Position numbers and translations under genes: made by a program
The notes under the pieces: generated by a model
Told to the model about the DNA's origin: nothing
Database searches by the model: none
Seen by the model: the letters and a program-made list of their open reading frames with translations, nothing else
Shown here: positions 13,601 to 23,600 of the stretch, in pieces
How positions within the stretch are numbered: the stretch's first letter is position 1
How the letters are laid out: every line of letters begins with the position of its first letter
DNA from: Garcia nutans
Lineage: Eukaryota > Streptophyta > Magnoliopsida > Malpighiales > Euphorbiaceae
Assembly (NCBI GenBank): GCA_947685225.1
Contig: CANTUV010000078.1
Location: 434,001-498,000 of the forward strand
Length of the DNA: 64,000 bases
Reading direction: 5' to 3'

Positions 13601-16600
13601 TTTCAAGAAAAAGTTTGATATCTTCGTTCTTCCCTTTCAACAACTAGATACAGAGACAGCAGAACACAGTTAAAAAATATAAGGATTGACCTTCATATAT
13701 TTATTCTCCATTCAGTTTTGCATTTTGTCCCAAAGTAATTGGGAGGTGGTAGTGGGCGGGAAGGGAGGAGAGTATATACCTGTAGAACCTTATTCTGAAT
13801 GATATCAGAAGTGTCCTTCCCTTGAAATAATTTCTCAACATTATTGAGTGCATTCAAACAAATATTGTACCATTCGACCTGAGATTGTTCAAAAATTTAT
13901 TATAACACGGCACATGTCCTTATAATAATAAATTCTTTCATCTTTCATTTAGCTGTGCATATCAAGTCCATTAATCCACATCCACAGAAAAATGAACACA
14001 CAATTGTATTAAATGCAACAAGAAATCTAGAACGCAAGAAGGAACAATCAATGTAGAATGGCCGCCTGGGTAGCTGACTGTGATAAAGCATATGTCCAAA
14101 TGCCATGACTGGGTATTCCTTTGACAGGAGAGTGTGAAAACAAAATGCTCAACTACAGACCAAGTTAAATGAAATTTTATTACAACATTCACCTCCTGGA
14201 CTCTATGCCAAAATATGTTCCAGGCAGCATCCTACCGTTAAAGACTCGTACAAAATCTTGTAACAAAAGGATGAAAGATAGTGAAGTAAACAGGAAAGAA
14301 AATTGCCTAGTCAATTTCATGAGCTAAATGGTCGGCTCCTTCCCAGTTTGCCAGCAAAATTAAAAAGTAAAAAAGAAAAGAAAGAGGCCTTTTCAACTAG
14401 ATATTCTCCACTAAAATCCATGAAGAATACTTCCACCATAATTACTATTTCTATCTCATCAACAAAGAAGAATTGACATCCGACATCTGCTGGTCATATT
14501 TAGTACAGTTCACTGCAACTACTACAAATTGTTGTACCCATCTAGCGAATTAGGATGTGTTACTCGCTATTGATTTATTATGTTCACTAACACTAACTGT
14601 TACAGGTAGAACATATTTTCAGATATAAGTAGTAGGAGGACAATTAAGGTAGATAAAAGACAGAAGTGAGAGAGAAAAGAAATAGAGAGAATGATATATT
14701 TGATTGATAATTCTTTAATATTACTTACATACTAGACTGCATGGTATATATAGATGACCTATAACAGAATATACAGCTGTCCACGCACAACAGAAAGCAC
14801 GTCAGCTGCCTAGGGATCCACAAAATATGCCTCCAGCACAGGTAGGAGGATATAACATATTTTATCTTATTTTAACCAACCTTTATTTTCCTTTCCCCAC
14901 CATAGTAACATTAACAACACAGCCAATCAATGATCATACCATAAAAAAAAAATGGCATTTGCAACATTTGAATCACATCGAGTGGTAAAGACTGGAAACA
15001 TATTACAATTTTTTATCAAATCTTGTCCAACTTTCTCCAAAATTTCTCCATAGTCCAGAAAACAAGATCAAATAGCCAACACTTTTCATTTGGACAAAAA
15101 AAAAAACTGACATATTTTAATTCAGCAATTGAAACAATCATCATCTAAATTGGTGAGATGCAAAACTTCAATAGCATCTTTTCTCTATGCCAGTTCTCTC
15201 GATTGCTTCCACAAATACATATATTATAATCTACATGACCTCTTAGTGAAATAAGACTTTCAATGCCCAGCCCAGGGAACCCCACTTTCTTCAGTTGTCA
15301 ATCAAATCTTATTTTCCATTGGATTAAAAAAATCATAAATAACAGTTACACCATTTTTTAAGCAGACGCATTGCATATGATACACCAGTTTGGGAGGCAG
15401 AAGAAGACTTACTGTATCTGTGTCTTCAGTTATTGTCCAGGCAAATTTGGTCATTGGATGTTTTTCATACAAAGGTCTCTTAATTTTCTCAAGCTCTGCA
15501 AATTGTTTCCAAAACGATTTTTTTAAAAAAATATCAATTATATAATTCATAATATTTCAAAAAAGAAATAGAATGGCATATGTTAGAGGCGATTTCATAC
15601 CAAGGACACTTTCAGGAGTGCTTCCTGACTGAAGAATTCTTGTTTGCAAACTCTTATTCTAGGCAATACATTAAAAAAATAAAGTCATTTTGGAGCTGGT
15701 TCTATAACATATTTAAATGGCAATTGATTAAGCAGCAAATTTATTAAGCCTACTAACTAAAACCAAACACGCAATAAATCATTATGAATCTTATAGATTA
15801 CATCATTCTTGAAGAATATCAACAGGTATATAGAACTAAGGAAAAAAGAGAAAAGATACCTCCTTCAGAAAAGTTATTTCAGACTCTGATAAACCTCTCC
15901 TGTCATATCAAAATAAAATGCTGAATGTAAGATAAATTAGTAATTCAGTAACAATAGAAAAAGAACCGAAAGATAAATTAGTAATTCAATAACAATAGAG
16001 AGAGAAACAATCAGAAATGTGAACTATAAAACTAGCTTTCCGAAATGTGAACTATAAAACTATCTTTTCGAAATGTGAACTATAAAACTATCTTTTAGAA
16101 ATGTGAGTTATAAAACTATCTTCTCCTGTAATTTCAAAACAAAACAGTCGAATGCAAGTAAACTAATAATTCATAGAACAACAGGGAGATGATGTGACCA
16201 GAAATGTAAACTATGTGACAATTGATTATTCTTCGCAATAAGACGCATCAAACTGCATATCCAGTGCAAAAGCATCTAAATTGAAAGTTTAGGATAATGC
16301 CTTCAGTTTGACCTTTCTCTCTCTAGGCCTGCTGTTGTACCATGGATTATAATCTAATTAATTTCATACAACAAAATTTTCAGCTTGCAGACCAAAAAAA
16401 AGAATAACATAGAACCATATTTTAAAGGCAAGAAAAGGGTACCATCAACTGGTGTCTTAGCCAATGTTAGGTGATGTAAGGTCGGTTAAGCACTTGAGAT
16501 CAATTTTTTTTTTAACTTTTTTAACTAATAAATTTTCTTCAACATTAAATTTTAAAAGGTCCTTAACTTTTGTTTTCAGCACATATTTTGGAAAGATCAC

Positions 16601-19600
16601 TTGCTACGACAAGTTTTCAAAGTCAAATTATTTTGTTACACCCACACAAATCACAGTAGCCAAACAATAGAAAGAGGTTAGAAGAATAAAGAAAATAGAG
16701 ACAGTTTAGAAGGAAATAAGAGGGAGATAGGGGAAAAGAAAAGAGAAAGACAGAGGAATGTAGAAAGAGGAATATTCTCATTCATTCCAGTTAGTTTTCC
16801 GAATAACATTCCTTACAATCATATAGCTCATCCTCTGCTAACAAACAAAATACCATATTGCTGCTACTTACAATATTGCTAAGTATTTCCTTTGTCCTAT
16901 TTACAGCTATTCAATTAGCCACATTCCCTTGCTTGCCCTTCAGTCCTTTCTTACCTCTCCTTCGATATGTAACATATTTTGTGTTATCAAATGAAGATTC
17001 TCTTCTAATTGCCAACATCAATACCACTATCATTATTATTTAGCATCATCATCCAATCAAGTTTATTACTAGAACTGACAACTCTACCACCAACTCCACT
17101 GATAACACTATCAGTATTGCTCCAAGCATCCACCACAAGCACATCACTATGACCACAACTTTCCAAAACTACCTTAACCATTTCTTAATTTGTGTATTAT
17201 TCTTTTGCATAGGGAGAAATGAACTTGAGACCTCTTTAGTGGAGAAAGAGGCTAAATAAACAACATGATAAATACATGTCTTTTCTTTCAATTGTACAAT
17301 GCAGGAGCCATCGGTTCAAGATCTCTAATGCTAAAGCATTCATCTTCCAAACTTTCTCAAGCTATCAAGTCCTTTTTCATTACAATGTATACAGCACATC
17401 CAATCACACTGCTCAAGTAGCATTATAATCTTATGGATACTCATCACCCACTCAAGAGAGATATAAGCAAAGGAATCCCCAGTCCTTCTTCATATGATTT
17501 CAAAACCCCAATCCAAGAAAAATTTTATTAGACCTAGATAGCAAGTAATTATATTTGTCCCATTTGGTCCCTATAAATCTGCAGTTTGCTCAAAACTTCC
17601 CAAGAATTACATTATTGAAATGCAAAAGAAATTATTTGCACCCTCCCTTGACTTCATCAAATGATAAACTCATTTGCACCAATTTTTTTTGGAGCATGGA
17701 TTACTCCAATACATGGAACAAAAATAGGAAAATAAAATTCCCTCTTCAAATAATCTCGTAAGGTAGGGGTTGGCTTCTTCACCACATGGTAGGAAAATAA
17801 AATCTGCTAATCCCAAAGAATAACACATTAAGATTGCATATGTATAATATACAGAGACAATGAAGTGCAACAGCAAAAATACCATGACAACAAACATTTT
17901 CTATTATCCTCCAAGTGCATAAATTAGTTTCAATATTGAATATCCATGGATTCCATGCAATGTTAAATACTTTGATGCTACCAAAAATGAAAATAACAAC
18001 TCCCAAAATCCATAACATGTTTGCAATGAAATTATTTGAAGTTTGGGGAGATGAGGCACAGACAAATTTGTCTCTCTAAGAAATGGATGAGAGAAGTGGG
18101 GTGGGGTGGGATGAGACCACCCCTATATATAAACCCAAACATAGGCAGTAGAAAATCGCCCCATGTTGCCCTATAACCAAATAAGCCTTATGGTAAGGCC
18201 CAAATTTCCCTCCTTGCTTCTTAAATGCACTTAGTAGTATATGAATAGCATCAACAATTTGCCCACCATTTTCAATGGCAAATTAATTTTTCCCTATAAA
18301 ACATAGGGTTTATTGTTAAGTGAAATTAAGCGATGAAAAGAGTCAAATGAAGGGGATTAACCAAAACAGCAAACAGGTCCCGCAAAGCACACATTTCAGA
18401 TAACTAGGTTCTATTAGGCCATATCTGGTGCAAGGACAAGACAATACAAATAACTGTCGTCTTATATACGATGCACAGACAATTCATTATACAAAATAGT
18501 TATGGAAATATTAAATAAAGAAATATCATATTATATAGATTAATATATACCATACAATATATAAAGAAAATGATAAATAGATAAATAAATAAATAATAGA
18601 GGACAAAATTACACCAAAAAAATCATTTAATTTCAACTTATAGGATTAGAAAATATAATATTATATGTATTATTTTTTTCTTAGGTTATAAATTTTATTA
18701 TTCTTGCCAATGGAATTGGAAGAAGTGGAGAGCTCAGGTTTTATGTAATCACAAATATCAACTAAGTTGAAATGAAAGTTTCATAAGACTGTGACTCGAC
18801 CAGATTTCATTTATGGCAGAGTGTTGGGTAGTGAAGCACATGTATACAATATTGTCATGACAGAAATGATGATCCTAAATATTGAGGAAACCAGTGTCAA
18901 TGGGAAACCCCATATTGAAAAGAAGTGAGCCAAGTAAGGGATTTATAAGTGGGAAGGAACCATAGACTTAGGGTCTATTTGGATGGTGGTACAAGAAGAT
19001 TTAATAAAATAAAGTAAGGTAGAGTAAGGAAAAATAAAGTAGAGTATTAGTATTTATTATGCTTGGAAAGAAAGTATGGTATTTGAAGTTTAAATATCTT
19101 TTATTTGTTTAGTAGGAAGATATCATAAGATAATGTTACATATAAAATTACAAATACATCATTTTAACTCGTTTACTTTTTTTGAATTTTATGAATCTCA
19201 TTTATTTTTTTTTAAATAATATCAGTCTCAATAAATCTTTAACATTGATATATTATTTTTTAAACAAGGTTGATATATTTATCAATTTAATGTTTTAATA
19301 TCAATCTCAATAAATATTAACTTTTTCATACACTAGATCAACTAGTAAAAAATATGGCAAATGAGCAAAATTAATCTTATAAAAAAATTTGAAACAAGTG
19401 ATAGTGATTAATAATGATATTTAAAAAATTTTATACTCTTGTAATAAAAAAAAATAAACACATGCTAATAATTAGAAAAATTCAGCCTCAACAAATTACC
19501 AATGAGAGAAAGAAAAGAGATGAGAAGTAAAGAATAATTGGTAGATATGTTATAAATATAGTAGGTAGAAAATAAGTGAAGGATAAATTTGGAATTTTAT

Positions 19601-22600
19601 TAAAAAGACAAGAATAATATTGGAATATAATTTGAGTGAACCTCCAAAATGGAGGTGCAACTTGAGAGAGAAAATTTGAGAAATTTTAACCCCTCAAAAA
19701 CCTCCATTTACCTCCCTTCAAAACTCGTACCTTACTCCCAAACACAAGTTTAACCTCCCAATATTTTATGAAAACTCCCAATACCTCCATCCAAACATAC
19801 TCTTAAGGACTCATGATTTTGCATTGGATGTTGTTTCAAATCTATGAGTGTGATTCCTCGCAAGACGTATACCAATTATACCTAGCATTTTGGGCTCCCT
19901 TAATGCTAAAGCCAAGATGGATGAGTAAAAATATAAGAATGAATTGGATAGGGAATCAATTAATGCCAACCACCCATTGAGGAAAAGTTAAGGGAAGGGA
20001 GATCGAGATGGTTTCAACATGTGTATCATAGATCAAACATGCACCAACACAAAAAGTCGACTATGTCAAAGCTGCAAGAGAAAAGAAAGTGAGAATAAGA
20101 AGTGGAGAAAGGATTTGGTGATCCTAGATCTTTCTAGAGATGAGTGGAATAGGAAAAGAGACTCGAAATCAATCTGGGACTAAGGCTTAGCTAAGATGAA
20201 TATTTCCAACACCACTCTTCCTAAAATTAGAGAAATTGCATATAAGGCAGCCATAGATTCTCCAATATCTAATTTATATATATTGAAAAAATAAAAATAA
20301 AGAAAGGAAACTTATCATCAAATAAATACACACCGGTAGCCATATTTTGCTCCCTTTAGGGCATTCTTGGGATTCAAAATGAAAATGTTATAAGCATTTT
20401 CTAGTTGTAGATATTCTACTAGGCTAGTGAAAAGAACATCCATCATGCCCACATCCACTTGCCAAAGTACATCTTTATCATCCCTGACACAATAAACCAA
20501 AACATTATTGGATTTAGCAAAAGAGATGAAAAATAAATAACATATGAAGATGTAAGGTAAATGTTCAAATATCAAAACATAAAGACTTTGACTAGAAGAA
20601 TCTCTAGCTAAAGAATGTAATCTAAGTCAAATACACTTCTTGAGTATAGAAATTAAGGTTCATACCAATCACTACAAGTTCGGCCATGTTATCATTTCTG
20701 CTTTTAACTAGGATATTAAATGTACAACAAAATTTAAAAGACAATCAAAATCAGAACGCATAGGGGCGCATCTAGGAGACATTTATTACATGTTTCACAA
20801 ACAGGTAAATTTATCAAGCATGCTTATTGGCCCATTAAAATAAATCAGTTCATTCTCAAATAATCAATGTTATTTTTATTTTAAAATCATTCCTTGATCT
20901 TCACGACTAGCATTTTCTCTCACAGCAGAAAAAAGAAAATTATAGACTTAACTATTTATGCTAATTGTCTAATTCCTGTCACATACGCAGAAGTGCTGTA
21001 GATGACTGCAACTTTACTTTGATTCTCCATGATCAAAAAACATTAACACACATGCACAAGGCAAATAGAGAATCTATGTTAACATTCGAGAGGCAGGAAA
21101 GAAGGGTTGCAGCATGGGGTAGAACATGAAAGAGAGAGATTGGAACTAGATGAATTTGACCTGTTAGCAGACACATCATCCTTGCGGGCCAAAACATTGA
21201 TGGCATGCTCAAAGAGAGAAGTAACCTTTTCACCCATTTGAATGGAATGAACAGAAAAGCTGCAGAACCAAAGTTATTTCATTGAATAAGGAACAAATAT
21301 CCTGGATTTTTAGAATAAATGGAAAGACGTCTTCAAAAACAACCATTTTAAAAATGAAATAACAATTGCAAAAGAAAAGAAATACTAACTAAACAATAAT
21401 TATAATTAGAAAGGAAAAGAAATATGCACTATGGAGAACCATTACTTGTAGTTTATGTAACTGATAATGGGAAGATGGTGACGCTGCTCTTTATCTACTC
21501 TAACTTTGTAAAATGGAGTGAGAACTTCCCCAATTTGTGGAACTCGTGTATGTTCAAAGATGTGATCAATCTTCATGAACCAGCGCTCAAGTTCTTCCAG
21601 ATGAAGCTTAAATTCTAAAAATTGATAAGCAGAAGCCATTACACAGCCCATCCAGTCATTGAAACAACTATTAAAAGGAGAACAAGTAGGACAATAATAA
21701 AATGATGATAGGTAACAAAGTCAAATACCCTGGTTCCCTTTTCCTTCAAATCCTATGAAAATGAAATTCACAGGAACTGGAAGGTACATAGAATCCACCT
21801 CCTGAAGCAGTAGATAATTTGCAATATTACCTAAAAAATATATTAAGAGATAAAAGGTTAAAAGACCTTTCTTTGTCAAGCTATCAGATTTTAACTCATA
21901 AAATTGTAACAAGAACTCAGTTGACCTTATCCAAAAGACAAAAAGCCTATTTGTATCAAGAGAGATTAATAATGCCCATTGATATCCATTGTTAATTGCA
22001 AACAACAAAGGCTAATTTTGTGTCCTATTTTCTTAAATATGTAATCATCTACGGATGTAATCAACCAAACATGCAGCAAAAGCAAAAATGAATCCAGAAA
22101 ATTTTCAAAGTGGGGTCTATATAATATATACTAAGTTATAAAAATATATATCAGTGACACAAAGTTCTTGTTTTAATTGAAAGCAAAAGATCAATAGTGA
22201 TCAGAGCTCGATAGAAGAATTAAAAGTGATTCGTGCATAGAGACAAAGATATTTAAAATTCTTATATTTAGATAATTGAAGATAATATAAAATGAAGAGG
22301 AAAGTGCAGGAAAATATGAGGTGGAATGGGGAGACTAAAATGAAACAAAAATGAAAAATGGTTCTATTTTCATACAACGGGCATGTATCACACCATCTGA
22401 GTAAAGAACAAATATTTGTTAAATGAGCTTAGATAATCTTCAATTAATGTCAGCTGAGGGTAAGAGCTAGAGAAGGAATCCAAGCTCATTGGAAGACCTG
22501 ACTGAAGTATAGGGAACAGAACCCAACGGCATTTTACCCTCAAAGCCAAAGGAAAGAAGCTCTACTTAGAGTTAATTCCATCAAGATGTCAAACCACATG

Positions 22601-23510
22601 GCAATCCTTTGGGTTAGGACAAAGGCTCAAAAAATGTACAAAGTTTTCTTGCTAGAAAAAGTATTGTATGGTAGGTTTATTGTTGGGGGAAGCGAGTTAG
22701 AAAAAGTTATCAGATTAACCATTTTAAAATTAAAATCAAGTTATCAGCATGTACCATGGGAAAACTCATTAATGAAGGATATTAAACAAGTTATTAAAAA
22801 ACAACAATGTGAATGCAAGTCATTACCCGCCTTAGTGTAATTGAAAAGTCCCATCTTTCCAGGGCTAGAAGTTTCCAGGTCATCAAAATCTGCTACAGCC
22901 AAACAAAGACACATTATTCGAGTAATTTGAGAGAAGGGAACAAATTAAAAGCAGTAATAAACAAGATATTTTAACATACCGCCACGAATAACAGACTCGC
23001 TCCAAAACCTACTCTTCTCTTTGAGATTAAATAAAGAAAATATAGATGACCTGCCCGTTTTCCGTGCTCCAAAGGGAGATCCATATGAACTAGTAACGGC
23101 AGACTGATATACATTACAGAGGATATTAGTAATAATATGTTTCACCAATTAGTTATGTAAGTTAAAAACTAATAAAAATTTTAACTATAATTGATCATGT
23201 AACTTGGCAAAATCACATGAAGTTTTACTCTTCTTGCTTATTCATCATTACTATTGTATTTCAGGAAAATGAAAGATTAATTAATCTGCGAGCATACTGA
23301 ATCTCTTAACAAACAACAAAGCTATCGAAATTAATCCCAAAAATGAGAATCAAAGAAACCCTGATTACATTCACAATCATGACTAAATTCAGATCAGCGT
23401 CTCCAGAAACAAATGAACTTGTGGAACTGTAAAACCTGACTCACCAGTAGAAGGGCGTAGACCAGTATGAGAAACCTGCAAGGATTTTTAACAGATCGAC
23501 GATTACCCAT
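570..23510 (-). CDS. 25-exon gene for a conserved plant single-pass membrane protein (At5g58100-like), 945 aa
   Basis: Exons in transcript order: 23445-23510, 22980-23103, 22827-22889, 21729-21830, 21446-21614, 21161-21259, 20334-20483, 15860-15899, 15601-15658, 15413-15495, 13780-13878, 13528-13643, 13332-13450, 12220-12290, 9548-9653, 9170-9309, 7445-7606, 7260-7363, 4633-4808, 3053-3242, 2539-2638, 1517-1685, 1055-1137, 882-958, 570-741. All introns are GT-AG and all phases agree, giving 2838 nt (945 codons plus stop) without a frameshift or internal stop. Residues about 11-22 are hydrophobic (signal peptide or anchor), about 920-935 form a transmembrane helix, and the tail is basic (KPRQPKAKIN). 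No enzyme motif is visible. From memory it resembles Arabidopsis At5g58100, a membrane protein I recall being tied to pollen exine patterning (name SPOT1, not certain). The function is inferred from family only; the exon structure is seen directly. Confidence 0.92.
1686..2538 (-). other. Intron 21 (853 bp)
   Basis: AT-rich intron between exons 21 and 22. It holds a short GT/GA-rich tract near 1850-1880 and no recognisable element. Confidence 0.8.
2539..4808 (-). CDS. Exons 19-21 of the membrane-protein gene (residues 624-779)
   Basis: Exon 19 (4633-4808) encodes SEDPALAMAFSVARRAAVVP, then LLLVNGTYRKTIRSYLDSS. Exon 20 (3053-3242) encodes AHAHSRSTLEVPIFWFIYGE and ends QSLLWDLR. Exon 21 (2539-2638) encodes RRPIKAAIAAVSEHIAGLLP then LHIVYSHAHETAIE. 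NGTY is a possible N-glycosylation site, which fits a lumenal or extracellular position. Exon 19 was started at 4808 because that acceptor alone matches the phase-2 end of exon 18. Confidence 0.9.
3243..4632 (-). other. Intron 19 (1390 bp)
   Basis: AT-rich intron with a short (CA)n run at about 4561-4576 and several poly-A/T tracts. No coding fragment or bounded mobile element is recognised. Confidence 0.8.
6573..6682. repeat. 55-bp tandem direct repeat, 2 copies
   Basis: The motif TTTCCATTGTTCCAC followed by (A/G)TACCATTG begins at 6573 and again at 6628. The two copies differ at few positions. It lies inside intron 18. Confidence 0.75.
7157..7178. repeat. (TA)n microsatellite in intron 18
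   Basis: Uninterrupted TA dinucleotides of about 10 units lie 80 bp from the exon 18 donor. Confidence 0.8.
7260..7606 (-). CDS. Exons 17-18 of the membrane-protein gene (residues 536-624), tandem NAGNAG acceptor
   Basis: Exon 17 starts at 7606 (Gln-Glu-Phe-Gln) or, with the second acceptor 3 nt downstream, at 7603 (Glu-Phe-Gln), because the acceptor reads TAGCAG. It encodes QNYTVARDTFLAHLGATLWG and ends FFFITQE at 7445. Exon 18 (7260-7363) encodes NVRSIKQLPVDLKALMDGLS and on to MFSQH. Using the upstream acceptor gives 945 aa; the other gives 944. Confidence 0.9.
8023..8521. repeat. Tandem duplication of a ~250-bp unit, nearly identical copies
   Basis: Unit 1 (8023-8272) and unit 2 (8273-8521) both begin TATCATTCCACTTGG and end AAAAACTTTATC. 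They differ by only a few bases, including an AAGGCTATG / AGGATATG change. Near identity implies a young duplication. The open frames seen here on either strand are shadows of the repeat. Confidence 0.9.
8061..8690. mobile_element. Non-autonomous MITE-like element with imperfect terminal inverted repeats
   Basis: The left end reads AAGGCTATGATTGGCATGAG and the complement of the right end reads AAGACCATATTTTGGTTGAG, an imperfect inverted repeat of about 30 bp. The interior has palindromic ATCCATGGAT-type motifs, common in plant MITEs, and no coding capacity. No clear target duplication was found, so superfamily and exact ends are uncertain. Confidence 0.5.
9170..12290 (-). CDS. Exons 14-16 of the membrane-protein gene (residues 430-535)
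   Basis: Exon 14 (12220-12290) encodes EISEDEAEDRLQDAIQEKFA then IFGD, with no ATG-started ORF covering it. Exon 15 (9548-9653) encodes KEHQAIDILLAEIDIYELFA then FKHCKGRKVKLALCE. Exon 16 (9170-9309) encodes a strongly charged helix beginning ELDERMQDLKNELQSFEGDE, a plausible short coiled coil. Phases run 1-0-1-0 across the group and join without loss. Confidence 0.9.
9654..12219 (-). other. Intron 14 (2566 bp)
   Basis: Long AT-rich intron. The block from about 11700 to 12150 reads like a dispersed non-coding repeat (GC-richer, with motifs such as TGCAACTAGAACCTCT), but I cannot bound it. No protein similarity is seen. Confidence 0.6.
12291..13331 (-). other. Intron 13 (1041 bp) with a C-rich tract
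   Basis: The only unusual content is a C-homopolymer-rich tract at about 12976-13010. It produces several overlapping Pro-rich or Gly-rich spurious frames on both strands. No exon is missing here, because exons 13 and 14 join in phase. Confidence 0.75.
13332..13878 (-). CDS. Exons 11-13 of the membrane-protein gene (residues 319-429)
   Basis: Exon 11 (13780-13878) encodes VEWYNICLNALNNVEKLFQG and on to NKVLQ. Exon 12 (13528-13643) includes KLFLEKQLKSGDFIGFHEEC and ends at SWIGRDR with a split codon. Exon 13 (13332-13450) encodes WAFIDLTAGPFCWGPAVGGE and ends KTIGAVA. The Trp-, Gly- and Cys-rich block in exon 13 looks like the most conserved core of the protein. Introns 11 (13644-13779) and 12 (13451-13527) are short. 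Confidence 0.92.
13879..15412 (-). other. Intron 10 (1534 bp), containing a solo-LTR-like insertion
   Basis: Apart from the LTR-like sequence at about 14581-14856 the intron is AT-rich and featureless. Confidence 0.7.
14581..14856 (-). mobile_element. Probable solo LTR of a Ty1/copia-type retrotransposon
   Basis: On the minus strand it begins TGTTATATCC, carries a TATATATA box, then a pyrimidine-rich R/U5-like segment (ATTCTCTCTATTTC), and ends near GTGAACA. Flanks TATTA (left) and TATTT (right) would be a 4/5 target duplication. The alternative inner end at TGTTAC (14598) lacks one. No internal coding region is present. Confidence 0.5.
15413..15899 (-). CDS. Exons 8-10 of the membrane-protein gene (residues 258-318)
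   Basis: Exon 8 is only 40 nt (15860-15899) and encodes RGLSESEITFLKE after a split Arg codon. It is too short for an ORF scan and was recovered from phase and splice borders. Exon 9 (15601-15658) encodes NKSLQTRILQSGSTPESVL. Exon 10 (15413-15495) encodes a Glu/Lys-rich stretch ending TKFAWTITEDTDT. Exon 8 lies next to the 4.4-kb intron 7, the largest and most transposon-rich intron of the gene. Confidence 0.88.
16014..16125. repeat. 28-bp tandem repeat, 4 copies
   Basis: The unit GAAATGTGAACTATAAAACT plus 8 nt starts at 16014, 16042, 16070 and 16098 with minor variation. It is preceded by a 42-bp-spaced duplication (about 15929 and 15971) of AGATAAATTAGTAATTCA. Confidence 0.9.
18895..19900 (+). 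mobile_element. LTR/TRIM-like sequence inside the LINE relic (host of the MITE)
   Basis: Outside the MITE, the sequence reads GGGAAACCCCATATTGAAAA, then GGGATTTATAAGTGGG and ACCATAGACTTA. This is the recurring promoter-proximal pattern of plant TRIM or solo LTR sequences (CCCACATTG, TATA-like TTTATAAG). It separates the two homologous pieces of the LINE. Ends are not resolved. Confidence 0.35.
18971..19802. mobile_element. PIF/Harbinger (Tourist-like) MITE, 832 bp
   Basis: Terminal inverted repeats are GGGTCTATTTGGATGG (left) and GAGTATGTTTGGATGG (complement of the right end). A perfect TTA target duplication lies at 18968-18970 and 19803-19805. Three-base TTA duplications and G-rich TTTGGAT-type ends are diagnostic for PIF/Harbinger. 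No transposase is encoded. Confidence 0.8.
20334..21830 (-). CDS. Exons 4-7 of the membrane-protein gene (residues 85-258)
   Basis: Exon 4 (21729-21830) contains LPVPVNFIFIGFEGKGNQ, a beta-strand-like hydrophobic run ending in a Gly-rich turn. Exon 5 (21446-21614) begins EFKLHLEELERWFMKIDHIF and is charged and helical. Exon 6 (21161-21259) includes EKVTSLFEHAINVLARKDD. Exon 7 (20334-20483) includes DVLWQVDVGMMDVLFTSLVE and NPKNALKGAKYGYR. Codons split across junctions 4/5, 5/6 and 6/7 rejoin in frame. Intron 6 (20484-21160) shows no element I recognise. Confidence 0.9.
21831..22826 (-). other. Intron 3 (996 bp)
   Basis: AT-rich intron without a recognisable element. The plus-strand open frame at 22586-22840 overlaps exon 3 antisense and has no family support. 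Confidence 0.75.
22827..23510 (-). CDS. Exons 1-3 of the membrane-protein gene (N-terminus, residues 1-84)
   Basis: Exon 1 (23445-23510) starts at the first ATG after a GA-rich leader and encodes MGNRRSVKNPCRFLILVYAL plus two Leu: a basic N-terminus followed by a hydrophobic stretch, as in a signal peptide or type II anchor. Exon 2 (22980-23103) encodes a Ser/Arg/Lys-rich segment ending SVIRG. Exon 3 (22827-22889) begins DFDDLETSSPGKMG. Phases are 0, 1, 1. Intron 1 (23104-23444) and intron 2 (22890-22979) hold nothing else I recognise. Confidence 0.9.
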
Positions 23511-23600
23511 CTCTCTCTCTCCTTCAATTTCAATCGCCTTTTTGAAATGCAAATCTGCAATCGCTAATTTTATTATGTAACCAGTTGTTTTTCAAGGTCA
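23511..23600 (-). promoter_or_regulatory. 5' leader with a GA repeat directly upstream of the start codon
   Basis: On the minus strand the bases just before the ATG at 23510 are a run of GA dinucleotides (complement of 23511-23523), preceded by a mixed purine leader. Such GA/CT tracts are common in plant 5' UTRs near the transcription start. I see no certain TATA box, so the transcription start is not placed. Confidence 0.4.

Larger units (their letters stand above)
18710..20240 (+). pseudogene. RTE-type LINE relic, reverse-transcriptase C-terminal end, split by insertions
   Basis: Plus-strand translation near 18780-18890 gives TVTRPDFIYGRVLGSEAHVY, matching the family pattern TAxRPAxLYGxECW near the RT C-terminus. 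After the insertion, 19910-20060 gives RWMSKNIRMN, then IEEKLREGRSRWFQHVYHRS, matching the family pattern IEEKxREGRLRWFGHVxRRP. Frames are broken and stops are present. Only the 3' part of a LINE is represented, as is usual for 5'-truncated copies. Confidence 0.7.
15900..20333 (-). other. Intron 7 (4434 bp), transposon-rich
   Basis: The largest intron of the gene. From right to left it contains a LINE relic (about 18710-20240) split by an LTR-like sequence that itself holds a Harbinger MITE. Further left are a polypurine, U5-like stretch (about 16660-16800) possibly from an LTR, and a 28-bp tandem repeat at 16014-16125. Flanking exons 7 and 8 still join in phase. Confidence 0.75.

Noticed and set aside
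16464..17043. Two short plus-strand open frames with hydrophobic content in intron 7
   Set aside because: They overlap low-complexity and LTR-like pyrimidine/purine tracts, with no protein family support.
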